Position numbers and translations under genes: made by a program | Part shown: positions 7,165-15,471 of the stretch, piece by piece | Layout: each line of letters begins with the position of its first letter | Numbering within the stretch: the stretch's first letter is position 1 | Source of the DNA: Candidatus Poribacteria bacterium | GTDB taxonomy: Bacteria; Poribacteria; WGA-4E; WGA-3G | Direction: 5' to 3' | Assembly (NCBI GenBank): GCA_009841255.1 | Contig: VXMD01000080.1 | Location: 1 to 52,281, forward strand | DNA length: 52,281 bases | The notes under the pieces: model-generated | Told to the model about the DNA's origin: nothing | Seen by the model: the letters and a program-made list of their open reading frames with translations, nothing else | Databases searched by the model: none

Positions 7165-8337
7165 ATGCCACTGAACAGGAAAGTCCGTTACGGAATGGTA
7201 GGCGGTGGACCGGATGCCTTCATCGGTGCCGTCCATCGGAAAGCCGCTGCACTTGACGGAGAAATTGATCTCGTTGCTGGCGCGTTCTCATCATCACCCG
7301 AAAAATCCAGTCAACAAGGCGCTGAGCTCTTCCTTGATGCGAGTCGGGTCTACGGGTCTTACAAGGAGATGGCAGAGAAAGAGAGTCAACTTCCCGAAGG
7401 TGAACGCATTGATTTCGTCTCAATCGTGACACCGAACCACATCCATTTCGATGTCGCCAAAACCTTTATTGAAGCCGGGTTCCACGTCGTCTGTGATAAG
7501 CCGATGACAACAACGGTCGCCGATGCTGAGACGCTATGCGCCCTCGTTAAAGAACACGATGTCGTTTTCGCACTCACGCACAACTACACCGGCTACCCGA
7601 TGGTAAAGCAGGCACGTGAACTCGTGAAAGCGGGGAAACTCGGAACGCTCCGCAAAATCGTCGTCGAATATCCGCAAGGCTGGCTCGCCACATTCTTAGA
7701 AGACGAAGGTGCCAAACAAGCCGTCTGGCGCACCGATCCGAATCAAGCGGGTGCCTCCTCATGTATCGGAGACATCGGTTCCCATGCAGAGAACTTGGCA
7801 CACTATATCACAGGACTCGATATCGAAGAAATTTGTGCGGATATGACTACTTTTGTAGAGGGACGCTTGTTAGAAGACGATGGAAATCTACTCGTGCATT
7901 ATGAGAACGGTGTTCGCGGCGTGCTTTATGCATCACAAATCTCGGTAGGCGAAGAAAACAATTTGCGTATCCGTGTTTACGGCACCGATGCATCGCTGGA
8001 GTGGCAGCAGGAGAATCCGAACTATCTCTACGTTCGCTTTCCCGATGGTCCCGAACAGGTTTACAAACGCGGCAATGACTATCTATCTGAGGTCGTCCAA
8101 CACAACTCACGGATACCTTTCGGACACCCCGAAGCGTTCATTGAGGCATTCGCAAATATTTATGTAAACGCGGCACGGACAATGGCAGCGAAAATCGCAG
8201 GCGAAGCACCTGCTGAATTCGACACCGATTTCCCGACCGTTCAAGACGGGGCGCGCGGGGTGCATTTCATCAACGCCGCTGTAGACAGTGGGAAACAACG
8301 CGCTTGGATCGATGCGCGGTATACGCCGCCGGCATAA
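7165..8337 (+). CDS. Gfo/Idh/MocA family oxidoreductase
   Basis: The 390-aa predicted NAD(P)-dependent sugar or sugar-acid dehydrogenase has an N-terminal Rossmann fold with the dinucleotide-binding loop [12 protein letters not shown] (about residues 10-21). The [11 protein letters not shown] strand-helix and the CDKPM motif follow, the last carrying the lysine that marks this family. The C-terminal half is the alpha/beta substrate-binding domain, with [13 protein letters not shown] as the likely catalytic His segment. Glycine-rich GGGPDAFIG replaces the usual GxGxxG. It leads a plus-strand run of sugar-catabolic genes and has its own promoter. The substrate cannot be read from the sequence; an inositol- or uronate-type polyol is typical for the family. 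Confidence 0.88.
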   Translation: MPLNRKVRYGMVGGGPDAFIGAVHRKAAALDGEIDLVAGAFSSSPEKSSQQGAELFLDASRVYGSYKEMAEKESQLPEGERIDFVSIVTPNHIHFDVAKTFIEAGFHVVCDKPMTTTVADAETLCALVKEHDVVFALTHNYTGYPMVKQARELVKAGKLGTLRKIVVEYPQGWLATFLEDEGAKQAVWRTDPNQAGASSCIGDIGSHAENLAHYITGLDIEEICADMTTFVEGRLLEDDGNLLVHYENGVRGVLYASQISVGEENNLRIRVYGTDASLEWQQENPNYLYVRFPDGPEQVYKRGNDYLSEVVQHNSRIPFGHPEAFIEAFANIYVNAARTMAAKIAGEAPAEFDTDFPTVQDGARGVHFINAAVDSGKQRAWIDARYTPPA

Positions 8338-8407
8338 CCTTTTCGTAAGGCAACGTAGAACAAAATGCTCGTGTATTCAGGCATCTCAGGAAATGGGAGG
8401 GATACTG

Positions 8408-9154
8408 ATGGACACCTATAAAAACAGGAACCATATCCCCTACGCTCCTACAGAGGACGATGAACTTTATCCCGACTCGGATGGGAAACCTATGGCGGTT
8501 AGCGACCTTCACAGACGTATCCTTACACGAACTTTACAAGTCCTTGACGCACATTTTGAAGAAAGACCGGAAGTTTATGTTTCTGGCGATATACTCATGT
8601 ATTACGTGGAAGGAGACCCACGTCAATCGGTGTCGCCTGATGTCCTAGTCGCTTTTGGCTTAGGTAAGAAACTCCGGAGAAGCTACCTCGTCTGGAAGGA
8701 GGGGAAGGTCCCGGATTTCGCAATGGAGTTTTCCAGCAAAGGCACCTATCGCAACGACTTAGGTCGTAAGATGGAACTCTACGCTTCATTGGGAATCCAA
8801 GACTATTTCTTGTATGATGCGGAGGGTCTATATTTACCGTCGCCGATAATGGGTTTCACCTTGGTTGATGGTGCGTATGTCCCGATTTCGGCAGGTCCAG
8901 ACGGGGGTCTGCACTCCACTGCTCTCGGTTTAGATTTCTATGCCGGTGATGTGGGTTTAGGCATCTATGATCCGGGGGCAGGTGCGTGGGTGCAAACGCC
9001 TGCAGAATCAGCAGTCCGGCGCGCTGAACTGGCTGAAACACGCGCAGAACAAGAAACCTTACGTGCTGACTTCGAAGCCCTCGCACGCCAGAAAGCAGAA
9101 GCGGAAGTCGCAGAACTCCGAGAAGAAATCGAACGTTTGAAAGCACGTACCTAA
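8408..9154 (+). CDS. Uma2-family (DUF820) PD-(D/E)XK protein with C-terminal coiled coil
   Basis: The 248-aa Uma2/DUF820 protein belongs to a family with a restriction-endonuclease-like fold, often present in many copies per genome and of uncertain biological role. Candidate active-site residues are D78 (SPDVLVAFG), E107 (FAMEFSSKG) and K121 ([11 protein letters not shown]). Residues 200-248 are Ala, Glu and Arg rich ([20 protein letters not shown], then [10 protein letters not shown]) and predicted to form a coiled coil, probably for oligomerisation. The ATG at 8408 has GGGAGG 7 nt upstream. It lies between two sugar-catabolic genes with 70 nt before it and 16 nt after, so it may be cotranscribed, but no functional link is apparent. 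Confidence 0.85.
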   Translation: MDTYKNRNHIPYAPTEDDELYPDSDGKPMAVSDLHRRILTRTLQVLDAHFEERPEVYVSGDILMYYVEGDPRQSVSPDVLVAFGLGKKLRRSYLVWKEGKVPDFAMEFSSKGTYRNDLGRKMELYASLGIQDYFLYDAEGLYLPSPIMGFTLVDGAYVPISAGPDGGLHSTALGLDFYAGDVGLGIYDPGAGAWVQTPAESAVRRAELAETRAEQETLRADFEALARQKAEAEVAELREEIERLKART

Positions 9155-9170
9155 TATAAGGAGACTAACT

Positions 9171-10169
9171 ATGGCAAGACCTGTAACACTCTTTACAGGC
9201 CAATGGGCAGACTTAACATTAGAGGAATTAGCAGAAAAAGCGAGTGGATGGGGCTATGATGGCTTAGAACTCGCCTGTTGGGGCGACCATTTTGAAGTTG
9301 ACAAGGCACTCGCGGACAATAGCTACTGCCAAGGCAGACACGATCTGCTCGCGAAATACGGACTCAAAGTTTGGTCAATCAGCAATCACCTTGTCGGACA
9401 GGCAGTCTGCGATAACATTGACAGCCGACATCAAGGCATCGTGTCGGAGGCGATCTGGGGCGACGGAGATCCCGCAGGTGTTCAGGAACGCGCCGCCGAA
9501 GAGATGAAAAACACAGCACGTGCCGCCGCAAAGCTTGGCGTCAGCGTCGTCAACGGTTTCACGGGTAGCTCGATATGGCATCTCCTCTACTCTTTCCCCC
9601 CGAACGACCCAGCACAAATTGAGGCGGGTTTTGAAGATTTCGCCAATCGCTGGAACCCGATCTTCGATGTCTTCGATGAAGTCGGTGTCAAATTTGGACT
9701 TGAAGTGCATCCCACAGAAATTGCATTTGACATCGTCACCGCAGAACGCGCAATCGAGGCGGTCAACGGCAGAGAAGCGTTCGGATTTAATTATGACCCC
9801 AGCCACCTCGGCTATCAAGGTGTTGACTATGTGGCGTTCCTGGAACGCTTGAGCCATCGGATCTATCACGTCCACATGAAAGATGTCTGGTGGGCGGACA
9901 CACCCCGTTTATCGGGTGTCTTTGGCGGACATCTGAACTTCGGAGATGCTCGAAGAAATTGGGATTTCCGTTCTATCGGTCGCGGTAACGTTAACTTCGA
10001 AGAAATTATCCGCGCCCTCAACACCATGGAATACGACGGTCCGCTCTCCATCGAGTGGGAAGATAGCGGTATGGACAGAGAACACGGCGCACGCGAATCG
10101 TGTGCCGCCGTCAAGGGTTATGATTTTGAACCCTCTGCTGTTGCCTTCGATGCCGCATTCGAGGAATAA
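9171..10169 (+). CDS. Sugar phosphate isomerase/epimerase-type TIM barrel
   Basis: The 332-aa xylose-isomerase-like TIM barrel (AP-endonuclease family 2 superfamily) probably isomerises or epimerises a sugar using a divalent metal. Metal-ligand segments in order are [12 protein letters not shown] (Glu and His), [13 protein letters not shown] (Asp and His), [10 protein letters not shown] (His and Lys) and LSIEWEDSG (Glu). Strand 1 is [14 protein letters not shown]. The start is preceded by AAGGAG. It follows the Uma2 gene by 16 nt and lies near two Gfo/Idh genes, a common partnership: the dehydrogenase oxidises a sugar and the isomerase processes the product. A REP-like palindrome follows the stop codon at 10181-10199. 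The substrate is not determinable. Confidence 0.87.
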   Translation: MARPVTLFTGQWADLTLEELAEKASGWGYDGLELACWGDHFEVDKALADNSYCQGRHDLLAKYGLKVWSISNHLVGQAVCDNIDSRHQGIVSEAIWGDGDPAGVQERAAEEMKNTARAAAKLGVSVVNGFTGSSIWHLLYSFPPNDPAQIEAGFEDFANRWNPIFDVFDEVGVKFGLEVHPTEIAFDIVTAERAIEAVNGREAFGFNYDPSHLGYQGVDYVAFLERLSHRIYHVHMKDVWWADTPRLSGVFGGHLNFGDARRNWDFRSIGRGNVNFEEIIRALNTMEYDGPLSIEWEDSGMDREHGARESCAAVKGYDFEPSAVAFDAAFEE

Positions 10170-10180
10170 ATTGGTAGTAG

Positions 10181-10199
10181 GGGCTGGGTTACCCAGCCC
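10181..10199. repeat. Palindrome GGGCTGGG-TTA-CCCAGCCC
   Basis: It has 8-nt perfect arms and a 3-nt loop, with GTAG on the left and TTAC on the right. It belongs to the GTAGGGGTTGGGTAACCC family (see 4752-4770, 11545-11571 and 21060-21076). It lies 11 nt after a stop codon and may also serve as a transcription terminator hairpin. Confidence 0.7.
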
Positions 10200-10311
10200 T
10201 TACAGAGGCACATTTACGAATCAGGTGTCTCTTCAACCGATAACTATGGTAGCTCCAAAGATATGTAGACATATTGCTGAAGGTTTTAATTTCGTAAATT
10301 AGCACCAACAC

Positions 10312-10400
10312 TTAGCCTGAAACGAAGTGGAAGGCGGATCTACGATAAGGAACGTGATACCCGCAAGCACGCTAACCGAACCGCAAGGAAACTTAAAAAA
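10312..10400 (+). repeat. Conserved leader element, copy A (abuts start codon 10401)
   Basis: The element has a hairpin GCCT (10315-10318), a 13-nt loop GAAACGAAGTGGA, then AGGC (10332-10335). Next come GGATCTACG, a 32-nt variable part, and CGAACCGCAAGGAAACTTAA directly before the ATG at 10401. The AAGGAAAC near the end can act as the Shine-Dalgarno. Homologous copies are B (14181-14294), C (15384-15471), D (minus, 35815-35898) and E (minus, 14069-14155). Confidence 0.75.
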
Positions 10401-11504
10401 ATGGCGAAAGGAACCGTTCATCCTCCCGAATCTCGATCCTTCATCGATCAACGCACCGGCACACAGATACGGCAGGTGACGACAGCGTCCGCGTTGCACC
10501 ACCATCCATTCTTCATTATACCCGCGTATGACGACGCCATGCAAAGACTCATATTTGTCTCATACCGAACGGGAACACCCCAGATATTCGCCGAAGAACG
10601 GAGCACGGGGGAACTTCGCCAATTAACAGATAGACCTGACCTCTCGGAGTGGTCGGTGCACCCCTCGCGCGATGGAAAAGCAGTTTACTTCACAGCCGGC
10701 ACAAGCGGATGGAAGGTAGATGTGGAGACGCTTGAGGAGCGTGAATTCGTCAATTTCGCCGCAACGACGATGCAGGACGAAGGTATGGTCGCTGCCGCGA
10801 TGGGCACAACCGCCTTGAGCCGCGATAGTCGATGGTGGGCTGTCAGATTCCAGATCGGGAAAGAATCCGCACTCGCCATTATAGACACAGACACCGGCGA
10901 ACACGATATAATCCTGCGGCGGGACAGCATCGGACATCTTCAGTTCTGTCCCGATGACGCCAACTTGCTTTACTATGCGGGTCCCCTGACCGATCGAGTA
11001 TGGGTAATTCACCGCGATGGCAGCGGCAATCGTCGCCTCTATGACCAGAACATCGAAAAAAACGAATGGATCACACATGAGACGTGGATTCCAGGGACGC
11101 GTGAACTCGCCTTCGTCGATTGGCCCCGCGGCGTGAGATGTGTCAACGCTGACACTGGAATCATTCGACAGGTAACAACATTCAACGCATGGCACGCCAT
11201 TAGCAATCCTGCTGGAACGCTTATGGTAGCAGATACGAACTTCCCAGATATCGGTATCCAAATTTTTGATTCACGTGACGGCATCGGTGAACCGCAGACG
11301 TTATGTTATCCCAACGCCTCATCTATTGGTGAGCATTGGAATGGACCGTTCCCGTATGCTGCGGGTCCAATTCACGTTTACGCACCACAACATACACACC
11401 CACACCCGTCCTTTAGCCCGGATGGCAAGCACGTTGTATTCACATCCGATCGGAGTGGATATGCCCAAATCTATGAGGCAACTCTCAAAAGCGTTAACAG
11501 TTAA
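10401..11504 (+). CDS. Oligogalacturonate-lyase-like beta-propeller
   Basis: The 367-aa protein resembles oligogalacturonide lyases (pectate lyase family 22), cytoplasmic seven-bladed propellers that split small unsaturated galacturonate oligomers. TolB-like blades recur (SFSPDGKHVVFTSDRSGYAQ). The C-terminal APQHTHPHPSFSPDG matches the Gln/His/His metal-binding cluster of the family, and a central EWITHETW His is a candidate catalytic residue. No signal peptide, consistent with an intracellular enzyme. The start directly follows leader element copy A. With the mannonate-dehydratase-like gene downstream this supports uronate catabolism. A generic TolB-like propeller with another function is the alternative. 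Confidence 0.75.
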   Translation: MAKGTVHPPESRSFIDQRTGTQIRQVTTASALHHHPFFIIPAYDDAMQRLIFVSYRTGTPQIFAEERSTGELRQLTDRPDLSEWSVHPSRDGKAVYFTAGTSGWKVDVETLEEREFVNFAATTMQDEGMVAAAMGTTALSRDSRWWAVRFQIGKESALAIIDTDTGEHDIILRRDSIGHLQFCPDDANLLYYAGPLTDRVWVIHRDGSGNRRLYDQNIEKNEWITHETWIPGTRELAFVDWPRGVRCVNADTGIIRQVTTFNAWHAISNPAGTLMVADTNFPDIGIQIFDSRDGIGEPQTLCYPNASSIGEHWNGPFPYAAGPIHVYAPQHTHPHPSFSPDGKHVVFTSDRSGYAQIYEATLKSVNS

Positions 11505-11544
11505 CAGTGATCAGTCACAAAAGGCAATTCCTTAACGAAACCTC

Positions 11545-11571
11545 GTAGGGGTTGGGTAACCCAACCCCTAC
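11545..11571. repeat. Perfect palindrome GTAGGGGTTGGG-TAA-CCCAACCCCTAC
   Basis: 12-nt perfect arms around a 3-nt loop make this the best-preserved copy of the palindrome family in the window. Flanking AACAGTTAACAGTGATCAGT and GAAAACCGGTAACTGATAAC segments are also dispersed repeats (similar text near 31850, 34880 and 34980). Confidence 0.75.
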
Positions 11572-11615
11572 AACTGAAAACCGGTAACTGATAACCCCTA
11601 AAAAAGGAGAAAGAA

Positions 11616-13010
11616 ATGCCAGTCGTCATACCGCGCCTCGTTGTTGAGGTGTTCCAACATACAAACTTCCGGGGCAGGATGGGATATGTTGTAGAGCCTG
11701 TTTCCTTTACACGAGATATTGGATTCCAAGACAACATTTCTTCGGTTCGTGTTTATAAGGGGCCGAGCTTCTCATCGAATCCGAACTACAAAGTTATCCT
11801 TTACCAGCATCGTAACTTTCGTGGGCAAAAGTTGGCACTCGGTCCTGGATTTTACCCCAATCTGCACGACACCGCCTACAACTTCGCCGACAGAATCTCA
11901 TCGATTAACTTCGGTTCCACCCTGGAAGTCGTTGGACCGGAGTGGGGCACTATCCCGTTGATCGTGGATTGCTACGAGCACGTTGAATTCCGAGGCAGAA
12001 AAATCACCATTCTCCGCGATATCGCTAACCTACGGGATGCACAAGGTAGAACTTGGTTTGAAGACCGAATATCGTCAATCCGTATCTTCAAGGGACCCGA
12101 TTTCCCACCCCACGGCGCCGAGGTCGTCTTTTACGAACACCCCGATTTTGAAGGGGCTCCCCTACCCATCCGTATGGAACCCTCGGAATACAAAAAGGAG
12201 TTGCCGAACCTTCATCTGCTACCGCAAAACTTTGGGGATTCTATCTCCGCTGTAAAGATTGAAGGCTGGGCATCTTCTGGCGAGTTCACAGAGATGGTAT
12301 TTGAAGATGAGTTCATTGGAAACCGTATGCGTCCAGAATGGCGATGGGAGGATCCGAGAGGCGGCGGCTCCTGGGCGGAACGCCAAGGCTACTTAGAAAT
12401 GCGGACTGAACCCGGACAAGACCTCTGGCACGGTCCAGATGGCAGAAGCGGCGATTTGAGCGCACCCCGGCTCCTCATGGAAGTCCCTGGAGACTTCGCC
12501 ATTGAAACCCGCATGCGCATCTCGCCACAACTCAAAGAACACGGTGGTTTAATAGTATGGAAAAATCCCAACCGATTCCTTCGGCTTGAGAAAACCTCCG
12601 GACCACACGCCTTCAGAGGCGATGTCCGATTTGAACGCCACGTCGGACGCTCATTTAACCTACGCGGACGTAGCAGTGGACTCAGAGATGTCCGTGAACT
12701 CTTCTTACGCATAGAACGCAGAGGAAACCAATTCTCCGCTTTCGCCAGTAATGACAGTATCCAATGGAAAAGTTGCGGACAAACGAACGTTGGCATGGGA
12801 AATTCGGTACAGGTCGGGGTACACGCCCTCTGCCCAGGGAATATACCACCAACCTTAACCCGTTTCGATTTCTTCCGAGTGTTCAAACGGAGGAGCGAGG
12901 TCGCCGAATATCGTCCCATCATCGCTGAACAACACGGTCAGATATCTGACGAGGAACGTGAACGTCGAATCGCCGATCGGCGTGAACGTGCTATGCGTGA
13001 TATGTTCTAA
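11616..13010 (+). CDS. Beta/gamma-crystallin repeats fused to a DUF1349-like lectin domain
   Basis: The 464-aa protein has four crystallin-type motifs in its first 230 residues: VEVFQHTNFRGRMGYV, VILYQHRNFRGQKLALGPG, VDCYEHVEFRGRKITI and VVFYEHPDFEGAPLPI. Each is followed by an ISSxxxxKGP or ISAVKIEG strand. These Greek-key modules often bind calcium. Residues about 235-440 look like the concanavalin-type DUF1349 domain (FEDEFIGNRMRPEWRWEDP, then GGLIVWKNPNRFLRLEK and LRIERRGNQFSAFAS), typical of carbohydrate-active proteins. The C-terminus is strongly charged (RERRIADRRERAM). There is no clear signal peptide, so the location is uncertain. AAGGAG precedes the start. A carbohydrate-binding role fits the surrounding catabolic genes. 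Confidence 0.8.
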   Translation: MPVVIPRLVVEVFQHTNFRGRMGYVVEPVSFTRDIGFQDNISSVRVYKGPSFSSNPNYKVILYQHRNFRGQKLALGPGFYPNLHDTAYNFADRISSINFGSTLEVVGPEWGTIPLIVDCYEHVEFRGRKITILRDIANLRDAQGRTWFEDRISSIRIFKGPDFPPHGAEVVFYEHPDFEGAPLPIRMEPSEYKKELPNLHLLPQNFGDSISAVKIEGWASSGEFTEMVFEDEFIGNRMRPEWRWEDPRGGGSWAERQGYLEMRTEPGQDLWHGPDGRSGDLSAPRLLMEVPGDFAIETRMRISPQLKEHGGLIVWKNPNRFLRLEKTSGPHAFRGDVRFERHVGRSFNLRGRSSGLRDVRELFLRIERRGNQFSAFASNDSIQWKSCGQTNVGMGNSVQVGVHALCPGNIPPTLTRFDFFRVFKRRSEVAEYRPIIAEQHGQISDEERERRIADRRERAMRDMF

Positions 13011-13119
13011 ATAACCGTCAGCAATCGGCTTTCAGAGATATTTGTGGCAAGTGAAAACGAGAGCAACCACCACAACGATCCACCGACTACCAATAACCAA
13101 TATAAGGAGAGAATGAATC

Positions 13120-14019
13120 ATGCATCCAAAAAACGGCACCTGCTCTCAGAGCAGACATTTTGTGGAAAATTCACGGTTCTTTACAGTCTTTGTGAATGCC
13201 AAACGCGCATTCGCCCTTCTCCTTCTCGTGTTCCTCACCTGGAACGCACAACCCGCCGACGCAATCATCGGTGCGGTTGAAGACGGTTTAGTCGCTTATT
13301 GGTCCTTCGACAAAGACACAGTAAAAATTAAGAAAGAGGCAGTAGATATCTTATCAGGACTCGCTGCCGCTGTCCACGGGGATCCAGAACTTGCACCCGC
13401 CTCCGATTGCAAAGTCGGGGAGTGCGTCCTTTTTGATGGCAGTGTCGACCGCTTCCTCGTCGAAGATTCAACTCCACCGAAAATCGATCGCGATTGGGAT
13501 GAGATTACGCTGGAATGCTGGGTCTATATCAACGCTTTGGATGACAGTTGGAATCGGATTATCTCACTCGACGATATGCCAGCAAACACCGCAGTCGCCA
13601 GCCTTTATTATGACGATGACGACAACCAACACGGCTTTTTCGTCAGAGCCGGTGGCAAATCAACAGTAGCTGCACAAGATAACGTCTTGGAAGACATCCC
13701 ACTTGAAGAGTGGCTGCACCTTGCCGGCACCTACGACGGTGAAACGGTTCACTATTATGTGAACGGAAAACAGGAGAAAAAGTACGCCATGAAGGGTGGT
13801 AAACTTTCGAAAGGCGGGCTTCTTCTCGGTATTGGTGACCGTTCAGATGGATGCGATTGCGATACAATCCAAGGATATATTGACGAATTCCGAATTTACG
13901 ATCGCGTCTTGAGTGCCGCAGAAGTCGAGAACAACATGAAAGCCACCGGACTCGATGTCAGTCCTTCGGCAAGCAAACTGAGCGTTACGTGGGGCCATAT
14001 CAAAGCAAGACGAAGATAG
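13120..14019 (+). CDS. Exported LamG-domain protein with C-terminal KLSVTW motif
   Basis: The 299-aa protein has a long N-terminal signal sequence whose hydrophobic core AFALLLLVFLTW (about residues 30-42) is followed by an AxA-type site (QPADA). Residues 55-275 form a LamG/concanavalin-like beta sandwich: DGLVAYWSFDKD, CVLFDGSVDRFLV, ITLECWVYIN, WLHLAGTYDGETVHYYVNG and GYIDEFRIYDRVLSAAEVEN. Such domains bind glycans or proteins outside the cell. The end, SASKLSVTWGHIKARR, matches the ends of the LamG proteins at 26400 and 50763 and may be a sorting or anchoring signal. AAGGAGAG precedes the start. It sits between two catabolic genes. Confidence 0.85.
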   Translation: MHPKNGTCSQSRHFVENSRFFTVFVNAKRAFALLLLVFLTWNAQPADAIIGAVEDGLVAYWSFDKDTVKIKKEAVDILSGLAAAVHGDPELAPASDCKVGECVLFDGSVDRFLVEDSTPPKIDRDWDEITLECWVYINALDDSWNRIISLDDMPANTAVASLYYDDDDNQHGFFVRAGGKSTVAAQDNVLEDIPLEEWLHLAGTYDGETVHYYVNGKQEKKYAMKGGKLSKGGLLLGIGDRSDGCDCDTIQGYIDEFRIYDRVLSAAEVENNMKATGLDVSPSASKLSVTWGHIKARRR

Positions 14020-14068
14020 ATAACCAAAGCTTGTAAGCCCAAGCAACGCACCGGACTGGATATACGGA

Positions 14069-14155
14069 TTTTTAAACGTACCTTGCGGAGGAACAATGGG
14101 GTTGGTATTTTAGGGGTTTCTTCTCAAATCCGCGCTCCATTCCATTACGCGCTAC
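14069..14155 (-). repeat. Conserved leader element, copy E (minus strand)
   Basis: On the minus strand: GCGC (14149-14152), a 13-nt loop GTAATGGAATGGA, then GCGC (14132-14135), GGATTTGAG and, further on, TCCGCAAGGTACGTTTAAAA ending near 14069. The loop matches copy C at 11 of 13 positions while the stem bases differ but still pair. It is followed by no gene on its own strand; it points into the 3' end of the LamG gene. Confidence 0.6.
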
Positions 14156-14180
14156 GAGATTCAGGGTATGAAGAAAAGTA

Positions 14181-14294
14181 GTAGCCTGTAACGAAGTGGA
14201 AGGCGGATCTACGGAAAGACCCCTTATGCATCAATCCCCTTCACCGAACCGCAAGGAAACATTAAAAAAACGAACCGCAAGGAAACTTAAAAAG
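14181..14294 (+). repeat. Conserved leader element, copy B (abuts start codon 14295)
   Basis: Hairpin GCCT (14184-14187), loop GTAACGAAGTGGA, AGGC (14201-14204), then GGATCTACGG, a 31-nt variable part, and the 3' block CGAACCGCAAGGAAAC present twice in tandem (about 14243-14266 and 14270-14294). The second copy runs straight into the ATG at 14295 and supplies its Shine-Dalgarno (AAGGAAAC). Confidence 0.75.
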
Positions 14295-15302
14295 ATGGAA
14301 ACGATTGGAGTTGGCGTTATCGGATGCGGTGGCATGGGCAGAAGTCTTGCTACCAGCGCAGACGCTGTTGAAGGAATAGAGGTCATTTCCGTCAGTGATG
14401 TGCAAGAAGCACTGGCTGAAAAACTTGCCACAGACCTTGGAACCTCCTACACACTGGATTACCATGAATTACTCGGTGATGATCGGATTCGTGCGGTGCT
14501 CATCGCGTCGCCGCCGTTTATGCATTCACCGATGGCAGTCGATGCCGCGAACGCAGGCAAACACGTCTTTTCCGAAAAACCGATGGCACCGACATTGGAG
14601 GCTTGCGACGCCATGATCGCCGCCGCTGAGGAAAATGGGGTCAAACTGACGATCGGTTTGGTCTGTCGCTATCATGGGACGCATTCTGTCGTTCGAGACA
14701 TTGTGCAGAGCGGCGAACTCGGGGCACCCGCCTGTATGATGGTGCATCGTATCGGGGGACCGTGGCGTAGCGGATACAGTCATACACCATGGCGACTGGA
14801 GCGGGCGAAGTCTGGTGGGACCCTTATGGAGATCAATGCCCACGAAATCGACTTTATGCGCTGGACGTGTGGGGACGTCACCGCTGTCTATGCTGCCGGC
14901 GGACAATACGGACCGGATGGGAGTGACTATCCCGATGTTGTGCTTGCTTCCTTGCAGTTTGCGAACGGAGCAGTCGGTTTGCTCCACTCCAGTCATGTTT
15001 CTGCTGTCGGCGGTTATGGCGGACGCGTCGATTGTGAAGGCGGTTCCATCTATTTTCCACAGATCTGGGGCGGCGATGCAGCCATCCAGATTAAACCCTT
15101 TGAAGGGGAAGGACGACAGATTAAAGTGGCAGATATCGAGGTGCCACCACCCGTTCAAGAAGAGATTCGCGTTTTCGTAGACGCAATCCATAACGACACA
15201 TCTCCGCCCATTACAGGATTAGACGGTCGCGCCGCCGCCGAAATCGCATTAGCCGCATACCAATCTGTTGAGAGCGGGCAACCCGTTCCGTTACCCCTGT
15301 AA
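14295..15302 (+). CDS. Gfo/Idh/MocA family oxidoreductase
   Basis: The 335-aa NAD(P)-dependent oxidoreductase starts IGVGVIGCGGMGRSLA, the Rossmann GxGxxG region (residues 4-16). SEKPMAPTLEACDAMI carries the family's Lys-Pro motif, and LMEINAHEIDFMRW is the likely substrate and catalytic His segment. The length is typical. The open frame extends 33 codons upstream through leader element B, but those codons are the repeat itself and lack an initiation site, so ATG 14295 is preferred. It lies between the LamG gene and the mannonate-dehydratase-like gene, both also near copies of the leader element. The role is probably oxidation of a sugar or sugar acid; the substrate is unknown. Confidence 0.88.
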   Translation: METIGVGVIGCGGMGRSLATSADAVEGIEVISVSDVQEALAEKLATDLGTSYTLDYHELLGDDRIRAVLIASPPFMHSPMAVDAANAGKHVFSEKPMAPTLEACDAMIAAAEENGVKLTIGLVCRYHGTHSVVRDIVQSGELGAPACMMVHRIGGPWRSGYSHTPWRLERAKSGGTLMEINAHEIDFMRWTCGDVTAVYAAGGQYGPDGSDYPDVVLASLQFANGAVGLLHSSHVSAVGGYGGRVDCEGGSIYFPQIWGGDAAIQIKPFEGEGRQIKVADIEVPPPVQEEIRVFVDAIHNDTSPPITGLDGRAAAEIALAAYQSVESGQPVPLPL

Positions 15303-15383
15303 TTGTGGGAGCGACTTCCCAAAAGCAGAGAAGCTTCATAGCACCAATAGTTTTCTTTTTTCTTGTCGTAAACATTAAATCGC

Positions 15384-15471
15384 AAGCCCGTAATGTAATG
15401 GAGGGCGACTCTACGGAAAGCGATGTCAATTTCCTAAGCACGCCCATCGAACCGCAAGGAAAGTTAAAAAT
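15384..15471 (+). repeat. Conserved leader element, copy C (abuts start codon 15472)
   Basis: Hairpin GCCC (15386-15389), loop GTAATGTAATGGA, GGGC (15403-15406), then GACTCTACGG, a 32-nt variable part and CGAACCGCAAGGAAAGTTAA ending at the ATG at 15472. Relative to copies A and B the stem has a U-to-C and A-to-G double change that keeps pairing. Read as protein, the frame ends in EPQGKLKI and a TGA that overlaps the start codon as ATGA. Confidence 0.75.

Noticed and set aside
10312-10400. A known riboswitch class for the leader element
   Set aside because: I could not match it to cobalamin, TPP, SAM, glycine, guanidine or fluoride consensus patterns, and copies D and E are not in a leader position.
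14196-14294. N-terminal extension of the Gfo/Idh protein at 14295
   Set aside because: Those codons are leader element B, also found in front of unrelated genes in other frames; the Rossmann fold begins right after ATG 14295.
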